DNA from: Ruminococcus sp.
GTDB taxonomy: Bacteria > Bacillota > Clostridia > Oscillospirales > Ruminococcaceae
Assembly: GCA_021202895.1 (NCBI GenBank)
Contig: JAJQCE010000030.1
Location: 41,749 to 105,748 of the forward strand
DNA: 64,000 bases
Reading direction: 5' to 3'
Positions 34,965-44,080 of the stretch are shown here, piece after piece. The first letter of the stretch is position 1. Each line of letters opens with the position of its first letter. Under the pieces are notes generated by a model. That model was not told where the DNA came from. It searched no databases and saw only the letters and a program-made list of their open reading frames with translations. The translations under genes and the position numbers were made by a program.

Positions 34965-35318
34965 ATGAGTAAGGGTAAAAAAATTTGTTTGGCAATTGCC
35001 GCATATATGGTGATTAAGAGCATTGTTAATCTGATATTGGGCTTTAGCGTGAACAATTTGTTTTGGCTTGTGGTTTTTGTTCTGTTTGGGTATTTTCTTT
35101 ATGAGGGAAGACCGTATTTTAATTTAATTACAGCCGCAGTTTTGGCATTGCTGTTTTTGCTTAATTTGAAAACCAATATAACGGGACATTATTGGTTCTA
35201 TCTTGGAGAGGGAATAGCGGACGTGGTGTGCGCAGCTCTGCTTGTTATAAACAAGGACGTTAAGTCGTGCTTTGATAATAAACTACATAAAGGAGAAGAT
35301 GAAGATGGAAAATTATAA
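34965..35318 (+). CDS. Small integral membrane protein
   Basis: About 117 residues; GGAGG before ATG 34965 decides the start. At least three membrane helices ('ICLAIAAYMVIKSIVNLIL', 'NLFWLVVFVLFGYFLYE', 'LITAAVLALLFLLNL') and an acidic C-terminus 'KGEDEDGKL' that overlaps the leuS start by 14 bp. Family not recognised. Possibly translationally coupled to leuS. Confidence 0.75.
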   Translation: MSKGKKICLAIAAYMVIKSIVNLILGFSVNNLFWLVVFVLFGYFLYEGRPYFNLITAAVLALLFLLNLKTNITGHYWFYLGEGIADVVCAALLVINKDVKSCFDNKLHKGEDEDGKL

Positions 35319-37713
35319 TTTTGCCGCAGTAGAGCAGAAGTGGCAGAAATATTGGGAGGAGAACGAAACCTTTAAGGCAAGCGATGACCACTCAAAGAAG
35401 AAGTATTATACGCTTGTAGAGTTTCCGTATCCGTCAGGACATGGTATGCACGTCGGACATATCAAAGCGTATTCAGGTCTTGAGGTGGTAAGCCGAAAGA
35501 GAAGAATGCAGGGCTATAACGTGCTTTTCCCGATAGGCTTTGACGCATACGGCTTGCCTACCGAGAATACTGCGATTTTGACGGGAGTTCATCCAAGACA
35601 GGTGACGGACGAGAATATAGTTAAGTTTACCGCTCAGCTTAAGAGAGTAGGCTTTTCGTTTGACTGGTCGAGAGTGATTGACACTACCGATGAGGATTAT
35701 TATAAGTGGACACAGTGGATTTTCCTGAAAATGTTTGAAAACGGACTTGTGTTCAGAGATAAGACTCTGGTAAATTACTGCCCAAGCTGTAAGGTCGTGC
35801 TTTCAAATGAGGATTCTCAGGGCGGAAAATGCGATGTTTGCCATAGCGAAATCGTGCAGAAAACTAAGGAGGTTTGGTATTTAAGAATTACCGAATATGC
35901 CGATAAGCTTCTTGAGGGACTTGAGGAGGTTGACTATCTGCCGAACGTCAAGCTCCAGCAGCAGAACTGGATAGGCAAATCCACAGGCGCATTTGTCAAT
36001 TTCAAGGTTAAGGAAATTGATGAAACCTTGCGCATTTATACTACTCGTCCTGATACTCTTTACGGAGTAACCTTTATGGTAATCGCTCCGGAGCATCCGA
36101 TGATTGAGAAGTACAGCGAAAAAATTAAAAATATAGCCGAGCTTGACGCATATAAGGCTGAGTGCGCAAAGAAAAGCGAGTTTGAAAGAACTCAGCTTGT
36201 CAAGGATAAGACAGGAGTTAAGATTGACGGATTAAGCGCAGTCAATCCGATAACAGGCAAGGAGATTCCGATTTATATTTCCGATTATGTAATGATGGGT
36301 TACGGCACAGGAGCAATTATGGCTGTTCCTGCGCATGATACACGCGATTATGAGTTTGCGAAAAAATTCGGGATTGATATTATCGAGGTTATCAAGGGCG
36401 GAGATATTTCAAAGGAAGCGTATACTGGCGACGGCGAGATGGTTAATTCTGGTGAGCTTGACGGTATAACGAATAAAAAGGACGCTATTGAAAAAATGCT
36501 TGAGCTGCTGGAACGATTGGGATGCGGCGAAAAGGGCGTTCAGTATAAGATGAAGGACTGGGCGTTTAATCGTCAGAGATACTGGGGCGAGCCGATACCG
36601 ATTGTCCATTGCCCTCACTGCGGAATGGTTGCAGTTCCTTATGATGAGCTGCCGCTTAGACTGCCGCCTGTAGAGCATTTTGAACCTGGCGCAGAGGGTG
36701 AAAGCCCACTTGCTAAGATAGATTCGTTTGTAAACTGCAAATGCCCTGAATGTGGAGCGGACGCTAAACGTGAAACCGACACGATGCCTCAGTGGGCAGG
36801 CTCTTCATGGTATTTTCTGCGCTACTGCGACCCGAAAAACAATCAGGAGTTTGCTTCTCAGGAGGCGTTGGAATATTGGATGCCTGTAGATTGGTATAAC
36901 GGCGGTATGGAGCACGTTACAAGGCATATGATTTACTCGCGATTTTGGCATAAATTCCTTTATGACCAGGGCTGCGTTCCATGCTCGGAGCCGTATTTAA
37001 AGAGAACGGCGCAGGGCTTGATTTTAGGCTTTGACGGAGAGAAGATGTCTAAGTCAAGAGGAAATGTTGTTGATCCGAACGATGTTGTAGATGCTTACGG
37101 CGCAGACGTGCTGAGATTGTACGTTCTGTTTATGGGCGACTATGAAAACGCCGCTCCGTGGAGTGAGAGCAGCGTCAAGGGCTGCAAACGCTTTGTCGAC
37201 AGAGTGTGGGCTTTGCAGGAAAAGCTGGTTGACGGCGATAGTTATACCAAAAGGCTTGAAAGCTCAATGCACAAGACGATTAAAAAGGTGTCGGAGGATA
37301 TAGAGAGCATGAAGTTTAACACCGCCATTGCGGCGATGATGACGCTCTTAAATGAAATATATGACGCAGGGAGCGTTACAAGAAAAGAGCTTACAGATTT
37401 TCTGATAATCCTCTATCCGTTCGCACCTCATATCACTGAGGAAATGTATCAGCTTATAGGCTCAGAGGGCGTGCTTGACGAGCAGCCGTGGGCGACATGG
37501 GACGAAGCGCTCTGTATTGACGCCACAGTAGAAATCGTTTGTCAGATAAACGGCAAAATCAAGTGCAGACTTGAAATTCCAAAGGACTTGGCTAAGGACG
37601 AGGTGCTTAAGCTTGTAAAACAGCAGCAGGAAATAACGAAAGCCTGCGACGGCAAGAGCGTAATAAAGGAAATTGTTGTTCCGAATAAGCTTGTAAATAT
37701 CGTTGTAAAGTAA
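35305..37713 (+). CDS. leuS: Leucyl-tRNA synthetase
   Basis: About 802 residues. AAGGAG is spaced for ATG 35305, not the earlier in-frame ATGs. Class I synthetase: 'PYPSGHGMHVGHIKAY' (HIGH motif), 'WGEPIPIVHC', KMSKS motif 'GEKMSKSRGNVVDPND', CP1 editing domain with 'TTRPDTLYGVTFMVIAPEHP' and the C-terminal anticodon-binding domain. A zinc-ribbon-like insertion has 'CPSCKVVLSNED' and 'CDVCHSE'. Full length. A long leader-bearing promoter region for rpsU follows. Confidence 0.97.
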   Translation: MENYNFAAVEQKWQKYWEENETFKASDDHSKKKYYTLVEFPYPSGHGMHVGHIKAYSGLEVVSRKRRMQGYNVLFPIGFDAYGLPTENTAILTGVHPRQVTDENIVKFTAQLKRVGFSFDWSRVIDTTDEDYYKWTQWIFLKMFENGLVFRDKTLVNYCPSCKVVLSNEDSQGGKCDVCHSEIVQKTKEVWYLRITEYADKLLEGLEEVDYLPNVKLQQQNWIGKSTGAFVNFKVKEIDETLRIYTTRPDTLYGVTFMVIAPEHPMIEKYSEKIKNIAELDAYKAECAKKSEFERTQLVKDKTGVKIDGLSAVNPITGKEIPIYISDYVMMGYGTGAIMAVPAHDTRDYEFAKKFGIDIIEVIKGGDISKEAYTGDGEMVNSGELDGITNKKDAIEKMLELLERLGCGEKGVQYKMKDWAFNRQRYWGEPIPIVHCPHCGMVAVPYDELPLRLPPVEHFEPGAEGESPLAKIDSFVNCKCPECGADAKRETDTMPQWAGSSWYFLRYCDPKNNQEFASQEALEYWMPVDWYNGGMEHVTRHMIYSRFWHKFLYDQGCVPCSEPYLKRTAQGLILGFDGEKMSKSRGNVVDPNDVVDAYGADVLRLYVLFMGDYENAAPWSESSVKGCKRFVDRVWALQEKLVDGDSYTKRLESSMHKTIKKVSEDIESMKFNTAIAAMMTLLNEIYDAGSVTRKELTDFLIILYPFAPHITEEMYQLIGSEGVLDEQPWATWDEALCIDATVEIVCQINGKIKCRLEIPKDLAKDEVLKLVKQQQEITKACDGKSVIKEIVVPNKLVNIVVK

Positions 37714-37814
37714 AGAAACTGGTTTTGAAAATTTTGTTAATTCTTTGTGATTTGTCCGATTTGATATTGACATTGGCTTTTGAAAAATAAATTTAGAAAT
37801 TTTTAAAAAACCTA

Positions 37815-37843
37815 TTGACAACGCTTAAAAAGTGTAGTATAAT
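37815..37843 (+). promoter_or_regulatory. Promoter of rpsU
   Basis: TTGACA (37815-37820), 17-bp spacer, TATAAT (37838-37843); the start of transcription would be near 37850. Confidence 0.88.
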
Positions 37844-37847
37844 AAAT

Positions 37848-37987
37848 ATAGCTATATACAGCAAGGGAAGTATTTAAATTTGGCAGAGAGGGGGAGCGAG
37901 TGCTTTGCTCCTTAAGGAGTGCCGCAAAAGGTTAGCGGCATGACCCTTCACTTTTATCCGTTGTAAATACTTCTTGTAGAAAGCTAT
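37848..37987 (+). ncRNA. Structured RNA leader of rpsU (candidate)
   Basis: Three pairings nest into a closed, branched fold between promoter and rpsU. P1: AAGTATTTA (37868-37876) with TAAATACTT (37964-37972), extended by G-C and G-U pairs and an outer AGCTAT (37982-37987). P2: GGAGC (37893-37897) with GCTCC (37907-37911). P3: TGCCGC (37920-37925) with GCGGCA (37935-37940), extended by AAGG/CCTT. The result is a three-way junction of about 110 nt without a T run. It could be an autoregulatory S21 leader. No known family was matched. Confidence 0.55.
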
Positions 37988-38020
37988 CTCTGTCAATGGC
38001 GGCAAAGGGAGGGAATAATT

Positions 38021-38194
38021 TTGGCAGAAATTCGTATTGGAAAGAATGAAAGCTTAGATACAGCTCTCAAGCGTTTCAAGAGATCCTGCGCTAAGGACGG
38101 CGTAATAGCTGAGGTTCGCAAAAGAGAACATTATGAAAAGCCATCGGTAAAACGCAAGAAAAAGTCCGAAGCTGCTCGTAAGCGTAAATACTAA
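38021..38194 (+). CDS. rpsU: Ribosomal protein S21
   Basis: 57 residues, TTG start behind GGGAGG. '[17 protein letters not shown]', '[17 protein letters not shown]' and a Lys/Arg-rich tail ('[14 protein letters not shown]') are typical of bacterial S21, a 30S platform protein involved in mRNA binding. It sits alone with its own promoter, a structured leader and a terminator; in many Firmicutes it neighbours yqeY instead. Confidence 0.95.
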   Translation: MAEIRIGKNESLDTALKRFKRSCAKDGVIAEVRKREHYEKPSVKRKKKSEAARKRKY

Positions 38195-38202
38195 AGTATC
38201 AT

Positions 38203-38235
38203 TTTAAGCGGACGTTTTTGTCCGCTTAAATTTTT
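38203..38235 (+). terminator. Terminator of rpsU
   Basis: TTTAAGCGGAC pairs with GTCCGCTTAAA around a 6-nt loop, then TTTTT. Confidence 0.85.
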
Positions 38236-38265
38236 GTCAGAAAAAATTTAACAGAGTTGGAAGAT

Positions 38266-39232
38266 ATGTACTGTAAAAATTGCGGTGAAAAGCTTGTCGA
38301 TAATGCAAACTTTTGTTTGAAATGCGGCGAAAAATGTATAAAAGAAGATGACGCTCAAGCGGAAAATTACGTTCAGCAGCACGAGGCTGTCAGTCAGCCG
38401 ACAGAAGCGGCGATTAAAACTCCAACATCAAGCTGCCTTCCGATTTGTAATTTGCTGTATAATTGCTGCGGCACTGATCGTTGTAGTTGGAGTAGTTTTG
38501 TTCAATCAAGCGTATACTGAGCCAAATAGCTCGGAGCTTGGCGATTTAGAGGAAAGTGTTTCAGTGAACGAAATAGAAGATAGCGAGGCAAATTCTGATG
38601 AATCTGACGAAGCTGAGGAATCGAGCGATACACAGGTGTTAAGTGAAGCTGAAGAATCGAGCAATTCGGATTATGAGGACAACGATGATTCGCAGAATGA
38701 GGACGATGAAATTTTTTACGACTATTACGATGACGGGAATGTTCTGAGCTTTAAGATACCTGACGGCTGGTATGCAGGGTGGTATAAAGATAATTCTTTT
38801 GTTTATGCGTATATTTATGAAGACGGCGTTGACGGAGACGCTTTGAGTATAAAAATTTTTCGGATTGATGGTGTTTTTGATGCCGATGAAAACGGTAATG
38901 TAGATAAGGATGTTATTGAAAAAACCTTCAATGAATGGGTAGAGTATGGATGGTTTGATTCGTATGAGCTTACCGAAGCAGGCGAAATCGCAGTCGGCGA
39001 ATATGTTGGAACCTGTTATGATCTCAAAGGCTATTATACACATGATGGCGAGGAGATAGTCACCCTTACAAGGTATATTGTAACTGAGGGAGATAATTCT
39101 TTCTGTATTACACTTATGTCGCCTGGCGATGGTGATTCTTTTGCAATGGTAATTGATACATTTACTAAAATTTCCGACACACTGACTCTCCCTAGCGCAG
39201 AGCAGCTTGCTTATTGGAATGTTGAGGAATGA
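38266..39232 (+). pseudogene. Zinc-ribbon membrane protein, frameshifted
   Basis: The first frame encodes a short zinc ribbon ('YCKNCGEKL', 'FCLKCGEKC') and a linker. The transmembrane segment and all that follows are in the next frame: 'VICCIIAAALIVVVGVVLF', an acidic Ser/Glu/Asp spacer, then an extracytoplasmic domain ('SFKIPDGWYAGWYKDNSF'). One extra base near 38415-38450 would restore one open frame of about 320 residues. Cytosolic zinc ribbon, helix, acidic stalk and outer domain is a common clostridial layout, function unknown. The C-terminal domain resembles that of other lipoprotein-like proteins. Possibly inactive. Confidence 0.7.
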
Positions 39233-39236
39233 ATTT

Positions 39237-39776
39237 ATGTTATTTAAACCGACGTATGTTTTTGATAAGGTTGGCGATGTGACGCCGAAGTTTTTAAAGA
39301 GTAAGGGTATAAAGGCGCTTTTGCTTGACCTTGATAATACGCTTACAACACATAATAACCCGATACCGCCGCAGTCAAGCCTTGACTGGTTGGAGAGCAT
39401 GAAGCGTGCGGGAATTAGGCTTATGATAGTTTCAAATAATGATGCTGAACGTGTGACGCCATTTGCTGAGCAGCTTAAGCTTGATTTTGAACCGTCGGCG
39501 GCAAAGCCGTTGACATTTGGCTATAGCCGTGCGCTTAAGCGGCTTGGTTTGAAAAAGAGCGAGGCGGCGGCAATCGGGGATCAGATTTTCACAGATATTT
39601 TAGGCTCGAATTTAAAGGGGATTCGCTCGATTTTTGTATTTCCTATAGAGCCTGAAACAAGCCTGCCCTTTAGATTTAAGCGCGCTTGTGAAAGACCGTT
39701 TTTGCCTGAAATAAAAAAAGGAGGATTAGATTATGAGTGCAAGATTCGGACCTGCGGGAAACAGCGAGAGCTTTAG
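39237..39776 (+). CDS. yqeG: YqeG-family HAD phosphatase
   Basis: About 179 residues. GAGGAA precedes ATG 39237. HAD superfamily IIIA: 'LLLDLDNTLTTHNNP' carries the nucleophile and acid Asp, 'LMIVSNNDAERV' motif II, 'AAIGDQIFTDILGSN' the metal-binding acidic pair. The family acts on an unknown small substrate. The C-terminal 15 residues overlap the next gene by 44 bp and look out of place ('YECKIRTCGKQREL'), so the true stop may have been lost. Confidence 0.85.
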   Translation: MLFKPTYVFDKVGDVTPKFLKSKGIKALLLDLDNTLTTHNNPIPPQSSLDWLESMKRAGIRLMIVSNNDAERVTPFAEQLKLDFEPSAAKPLTFGYSRALKRLGLKKSEAAAIGDQIFTDILGSNLKGIRSIFVFPIEPETSLPFRFKRACERPFLPEIKKGGLDYECKIRTCGKQREL

Positions 39777-40587
39777 CGCAAAATATAAGTCAACGCTCGA
39801 CGCTCCAAAGTATTTAAGAGAAATGGGACTTGATCATTATGAATATCAGTGCGGCAGGGGAGTGAGAGTGAGCGATAAGCTGGCTCAGGCCTTTAGCTCC
39901 AAGGCAAAGGAAAGCGGAATTTCGCTTTCACTTCACGCACCGTACTTTATTTCACTTTCAAGCCTTGAAAAGGAGAAGCGTGATAATTCGATAAATTATA
40001 TATTGCAGTCTTGTGACGCAGCTAAGCGTCTTGGTGCGGATAGAATTGTAATTCATAGCGGAAGCTGTGCGAAAATCAGCAGGGAGGATGCTCTTGAGCT
40101 TGCTAAGGATACGATTTTGAGAGCAAGAGAGCAGGCTGCCAAACAGGGCTTTGAGGATATTCACTTTTGCCCCGAAACGATGGGAAAGGTTAATCAGCTT
40201 GGAAATTTAACTGAGGTGCTTGAGCTGTGCAGGCTTGACGACAGCTTTATTCCCTGCATAGATTTCGGACATCTTAACGCAAGAGATTTTGGAGCGATTA
40301 AGGGCAAGGCGGAGTATGAGGCGATGCTTGACGAGGTGGAAAATGCGCTTGGAGCGGACAGACTTAGGGTTTTTCACAGTCATTTTTCAAAGATAATGTT
40401 TACCGTTCCGGGCGGCGAGAAAAAGCACCTGACATTTGAGGATAATCAAGGGTTCGGTCCTGATTATGAACCGCTTATGGAGCTTGTCGCAAGGAAAAAT
40501 TTAAGTCCGACGTTTATATGTGAAAGCGCAGGGACGCAGGACAAGGACGCACTTATGATGAAGAAAAGCTATCAGAGCTTTTTGTGA
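39733..40587 (+). CDS. nfo: Endonuclease IV-family AP endonuclease
   Basis: 284 residues, SD AAAGGAGG. TIM-barrel deoxyribonuclease IV family. 'SLHAPYFISL', 'ADRIVIHSGS', 'FCPETMGK', 'IPCIDFGHLNAR', 'RVFHSHFSKI' and 'FICESAG' supply the metal-binding His/Glu/Asp residues. Cleaves abasic sites in base-excision repair. The classic Glu/His set is present, so it is likely active. Strongly overlaps yqeG. Confidence 0.85.
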   Translation: MSARFGPAGNSESFSAKYKSTLDAPKYLREMGLDHYEYQCGRGVRVSDKLAQAFSSKAKESGISLSLHAPYFISLSSLEKEKRDNSINYILQSCDAAKRLGADRIVIHSGSCAKISREDALELAKDTILRAREQAAKQGFEDIHFCPETMGKVNQLGNLTEVLELCRLDDSFIPCIDFGHLNARDFGAIKGKAEYEAMLDEVENALGADRLRVFHSHFSKIMFTVPGGEKKHLTFEDNQGFGPDYEPLMELVARKNLSPTFICESAGTQDKDALMMKKSYQSFL

Positions 40588-40600
40588 AAGGAGAATTTTT

Positions 40601-41035
40601 ATGAAGAAAATACTTGTTGTACACGGACCAAATTTAAATTTGTTGGGAGAACGCGAGCCAGGCTTTTATGGGTCGGACAGCTTTGAGAGCGTCAATGCCG
40701 AGATTGAAAGGAAAGCGGAGCAATGCGGTTTTGAATGTGAAATTTTCCAGTCTAATCACGAGGGGGAAATTGTAGATAAGCTTCACGCCGCAAGACTTGA
40801 CAGCGTGGGAGTTGTGCTTAACGCAGGTGCTTTTACTCATTACAGCTATGCGATTGCAGACGCAATAGCGGCGATAAAAATCCCTGTTGTAGAGGTGCAT
40901 ATGTCGAATATTCATGCTAGAGATGAGTTTCGTCACAGGTCTGTTATCGCTCCCGTATGCGCAGGACAGATTGCAGGCTTTGGAAAAGCCTCTTACCTTT
41001 TAGGAATAGAAGCACTTAAGGAAATTTTGAAGTAA
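40601..41035 (+). CDS. aroQ: Type II 3-dehydroquinate dehydratase
   Basis: 144 residues, SD AAAGGAG. Third step of the shikimate pathway. 'HGPNLNLLGEREPGFYG' (Arg/Tyr lid), 'NHEGEIVDKLH', 'LNAGAFTHYSYAIADAI' and 'EVHMSNIHARDEFRHRSV' are the type II signature. Dodecamer-forming family. Other aro genes are not in this window. Confidence 0.95.
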   Translation: MKKILVVHGPNLNLLGEREPGFYGSDSFESVNAEIERKAEQCGFECEIFQSNHEGEIVDKLHAARLDSVGVVLNAGAFTHYSYAIADAIAAIKIPVVEVHMSNIHARDEFRHRSVIAPVCAGQIAGFGKASYLLGIEALKEILK

Positions 41036-41059
41036 AAAGTCTAAATAGAGGGATTTATA

Positions 41060-41956
41060 ATGGCATTTATAGCACTTGTATTTGTTTTTATGCTTGTATT
41101 TGCAATGTTTATATTCTTTATAGTCGGCATTGTGTTGGTAAAATTGTCACAAAGGAAAGCTAGAAAAGCACGCAAGGCTGCCGCTGAAATAGGTGCGGAA
41201 TATGTTCGCCCGAAAGGTGTTCTTTCTAAGAGGGTAATAGGAATTATTTTTATTATTCCATTTACAGTGTTAATGGTCGTTTCAGTTTCCTATATTTCAA
41301 TATCGCTGTATAAGAGTTCAAAAAGTCTGGTTAGCAGTGTTCAAAGCGGCAATGTTGAAAATGTAGAACGACTTCTCGAAAAGGGCAGTGATCCAAATGT
41401 GAATTTGAGCAATGAAGCTCTTGAGGACGGAGAAGAATCGCTGCTGTCTTATTTATGTCAATATGACAGTGAAGCAATAAGCAATGCCGGCGGTTTCAGC
41501 GATATTTCAAAAAGCGAAAGGCTGGAAATTATCGAGCTTTTGATTGAATATGGAGCAGATGTAAATGCTGTGTCATACAGTGATGAAAAGAATTCTTCAA
41601 ATCATTATACTTCAGGCAACACTACGCATTTGTCAGATAAATGCGGATATACTCCGCTTATGTATGCGGTTGAAATTTGTGATTACGATGCGGTAAGGCT
41701 TTTGATTGATTGCGGAGCAGATGTTACCTGCAAAAACTATTGCGGATTTACCGTACTTGAAATTTTCGCTCAGTATGCTGAGGATACCAATACGCAAGCA
41801 TATGATTTGCTTAAGCTTTTGATAGAAAGCGGTGCGCCGACAGATAATGTTACAAATTTCGGTCAGACTACTATGGGGGTTTGGCGTGAAGCACAAGACT
41901 GGGGACTCGACAATAATCATATTTATGATTTATTGAATGAGCAGGGCATAAAATAG
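41060..41956 (+). CDS. Membrane-anchored ankyrin-repeat protein
   Basis: 298 residues. Two membrane helices at the N-terminus ('FIALVFVFMLVFAMFIFFIV' and 'VIGIIFIIPFTVLMVVSVSY') flank a basic loop; the rest is made of ankyrin-type repeats ('VERLLEKGSDPNVNL', 'IIELLIEYGADVNAVS', 'AVRLLIDCGADVTCKN', 'LLKLLIESGAPTDN'). The repeats should bind another protein, most likely outside the cell or in the cytoplasm depending on topology. Set between aroQ and a peptidase. No partner is evident. Confidence 0.75.
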   Translation: MAFIALVFVFMLVFAMFIFFIVGIVLVKLSQRKARKARKAAAEIGAEYVRPKGVLSKRVIGIIFIIPFTVLMVVSVSYISISLYKSSKSLVSSVQSGNVENVERLLEKGSDPNVNLSNEALEDGEESLLSYLCQYDSEAISNAGGFSDISKSERLEIIELLIEYGADVNAVSYSDEKNSSNHYTSGNTTHLSDKCGYTPLMYAVEICDYDAVRLLIDCGADVTCKNYCGFTVLEIFAQYAEDTNTQAYDLLKLLIESGAPTDNVTNFGQTTMGVWREAQDWGLDNNHIYDLLNEQGIK

Positions 41957-41967
41957 GAGTGAATAGA

Positions 41968-43041
41968 ATGACTACAATTGAGCTTTTACAGTGTAAAATG
42001 AAAGGTAAAATAGAATGTGCGCTTGTCACGTCGGATATTAACCGCCGATATTTCACAGGTATGAAATCAAGCGCGGGAACGCTTTTGGTTTTTCAGGACG
42101 CTTCCTACCTGATTATAGATTTTCGCTATATCGAAAAGGCAAGAAAGACTGTCAGCGGCTGTGAGGTGATTTTGCAGGAGGGAGGCGGCGGACTTTACCG
42201 CCAGATAAATGAGCTTTGTACTCGCCACAATATATCTGAAATTTCTCTTGAGGCTCAGAACGTAACTCTTGCACAAAGCAGACAATTGTCCAAAAAATTG
42301 GACTTTAAGCTCAACGAGAGCGACAAGCTAAGCGAGCTTATCGGCTCAATCCGCATGATAAAAACGTCTAAACAAATTGAAAAAATAATAGCTGCCCAGC
42401 GTATAGCCGAAGCGGGCTTTGAGCATATGTTAAATTTTATCTGCGAGGGAGTTTCCGAGCGTGAAATTGCGCTAGAGCTTGATTTTTATATGCTTTCTCA
42501 CGGAGCGGAGGCGCTGTCGTTTGACACAATCGCTCTGAGCGGCGAAAACACCTCGCTGCCGCATGGAGTTCCAGGCGAAAGACGGGTTAATTCTGGAGAA
42601 TTTGTGCTTATGGATTTTGGAGCGGTGGTTGACGGCTATCACAGCGATATGACAAGAACAGTGTGTGTAGGCGAACCGAGTGAAAAAATGCGCAGTGTTT
42701 ATGAAATTGTACGCAAGGCTCAGTCGCTTGCGATAGCTCAGGTTAAGTCAGGAATAAGCGGAGCGCAGCTTGATAAAATCGCAAGGGATTACATATCGCA
42801 AAACGGTTACGGCGAATGCTTCGGACATTCCTTGGGGCATGGAGTAGGTATGGATATTCATGAAGCACCTACAGCATCGCCTAGCAGTGAAAATGTGCTT
42901 GAGGAAAATATGATAGTGACTGTTGAGCCTGGAATTTACATAGAGGGCGAGTTCGGCGTCAGGATAGAGGATTTTGTAATTGTCGGCGAAAACGGCTGCA
43001 AAAATATGACTCTTGCCGATAAAAAGCTTATTGTTTTATAA
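41968..43041 (+). CDS. Xaa-Pro peptidase (M24 family)
   Basis: About 357 residues. AGGAG ahead of ATG 41968 decides the start over GTG 41959. A creatinase-like N-terminal domain precedes the pita-bread catalytic domain with the five metal ligands: 'LMDFGAVVDGYHSDMTR' (two Asp), 'GHSLGHGVGMDIHEAP' (His), 'VTVEPGIYI' (Glu) and 'GVRIEDF' (Glu). Cleaves the bond before proline in short peptides. Usual Clostridia neighbour is efp, absent here. Confidence 0.92.
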   Translation: MTTIELLQCKMKGKIECALVTSDINRRYFTGMKSSAGTLLVFQDASYLIIDFRYIEKARKTVSGCEVILQEGGGGLYRQINELCTRHNISEISLEAQNVTLAQSRQLSKKLDFKLNESDKLSELIGSIRMIKTSKQIEKIIAAQRIAEAGFEHMLNFICEGVSEREIALELDFYMLSHGAEALSFDTIALSGENTSLPHGVPGERRVNSGEFVLMDFGAVVDGYHSDMTRTVCVGEPSEKMRSVYEIVRKAQSLAIAQVKSGISGAQLDKIARDYISQNGYGECFGHSLGHGVGMDIHEAPTASPSSENVLEENMIVTVEPGIYIEGEFGVRIEDFVIVGENGCKNMTLADKKLIVL

Positions 43042-43147
43042 AAATGAACATAAATCAAGTCAATTAATTATTGAAAAAACAAGCTTTACATACCTTACGA
43101 CTGGTACTAAAGAAATTCTAAAAATCGCCAGAATTTTTTTCCTATGG

Positions 43148-43176
43148 TTGACTAAGCCAAAGAAAAGTGGTATAAT
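43148..43176 (+). promoter_or_regulatory. Promoter of the mrp-like gene
   Basis: TTGACT (43148-43153), 17-bp spacer, TATAAT (43171-43176), about 45 bp before the ATG. Confidence 0.8.
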
Positions 43177-43218
43177 AAATGTATACTAAGCTTTTGGTTT
43201 AAAGAAAGGATGATAACA

Positions 43219-44040
43219 ATGGCAGAATGTTCTTACGACTGCGAATCCTGCAGTCAGAATTGTTCTCAGGCAGGAGGCTCTTCTGTTCCTCAGACGGCAC
43301 AGCCGCACCAGCTTTCACAGATTAAAAGGGTTATAGCCGTAGTCAGCGGCAAAGGCGGCGTTGGAAAGTCGCTTGTCACTTCTCTTATGGCGGTTGACGC
43401 AAGCAGACGCGGCTTTAGGACGGCGGTTCTTGACGCTGATATAACGGGTCCGTCAATACCTAAAATGTTCGGCATAAAGGGAAACGCTCCTGCAACCGAA
43501 GATGCGCTTTATCCTTGCGAAAGCGAGGGAGGAGTAGAGGTTATGTCGCTTAATCTGCTAGTGGAAAATGAAACAGACCCGGTTATCTGGCGAGGACCTG
43601 TAATCGCAGGCGCAGTTACTCAGTTTTGGACGGACGTTGTATGGGGCGATGTGGACTATATGTTTGTAGATATGCCGCCTGGAACAGGCGACGTGCCGCT
43701 TACAGTTTTTCAGTCGATTCCCGTTGACGGAATTATCGTTGTGACTTCTCCGCAGGAGCTTGTGTCTATGATTGTCGCAAAGGCTGTAAACATGGCAAAA
43801 ATGATGGAAATTCCCATTTTAGGAATTGTAGAAAATATGAGCTATGTAAAATGCCCCGACTGCGGTAAGGAAATAAAGGTTTTTGGCGAAAGCAGGATTG
43901 AAGAAATTGCACAAGAAAACGGTCTTGACGTCCTTGGCAAAATACCGATGGATCCTCAGATTGCGGCAATGTGCGATATGGGCAAAATCGAGGAAGTACC
44001 CGAAGATTTAGTGTTTGATACAACCTCTATTTTCAAATAA
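43219..44040 (+). CDS. Mrp/NBP35-type P-loop ATPase
   Basis: About 273 residues. AAAGGA is spaced for ATG 43219 rather than 43210. 'VSGKGGVGKSLVTSLMAV' is the deviant Walker A, 'VLDADITGPSIPKMFGI' and 'VDMPPGTGDVPLT' follow, and 'CPDCGKEI' is the C-terminal CxxC used to carry Fe-S. The N-terminus has extra Cys ('CSYDCESCSQNC'), as in NBP35. It assembles and delivers Fe-S clusters. Stands alone with its own promoter. Confidence 0.92.
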   Translation: MAECSYDCESCSQNCSQAGGSSVPQTAQPHQLSQIKRVIAVVSGKGGVGKSLVTSLMAVDASRRGFRTAVLDADITGPSIPKMFGIKGNAPATEDALYPCESEGGVEVMSLNLLVENETDPVIWRGPVIAGAVTQFWTDVVWGDVDYMFVDMPPGTGDVPLTVFQSIPVDGIIVVTSPQELVSMIVAKAVNMAKMMEIPILGIVENMSYVKCPDCGKEIKVFGESRIEEIAQENGLDVLGKIPMDPQIAAMCDMGKIEEVPEDLVFDTTSIFK

Positions 44041-44044
44041 AAAA

Positions 44045-44072
44045 TCATCGGGCTTAAATTTAAGTCCGATGA
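44045..44072. terminator. Bidirectional terminator between mrp and spoVAE
   Basis: TCATCGG...CCGATGA with an inner AATTTAAG pairing lies between convergent genes; the flanking T/A runs are short. Confidence 0.55.
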
Positions 44073-44080
44073 ATTTGTCT

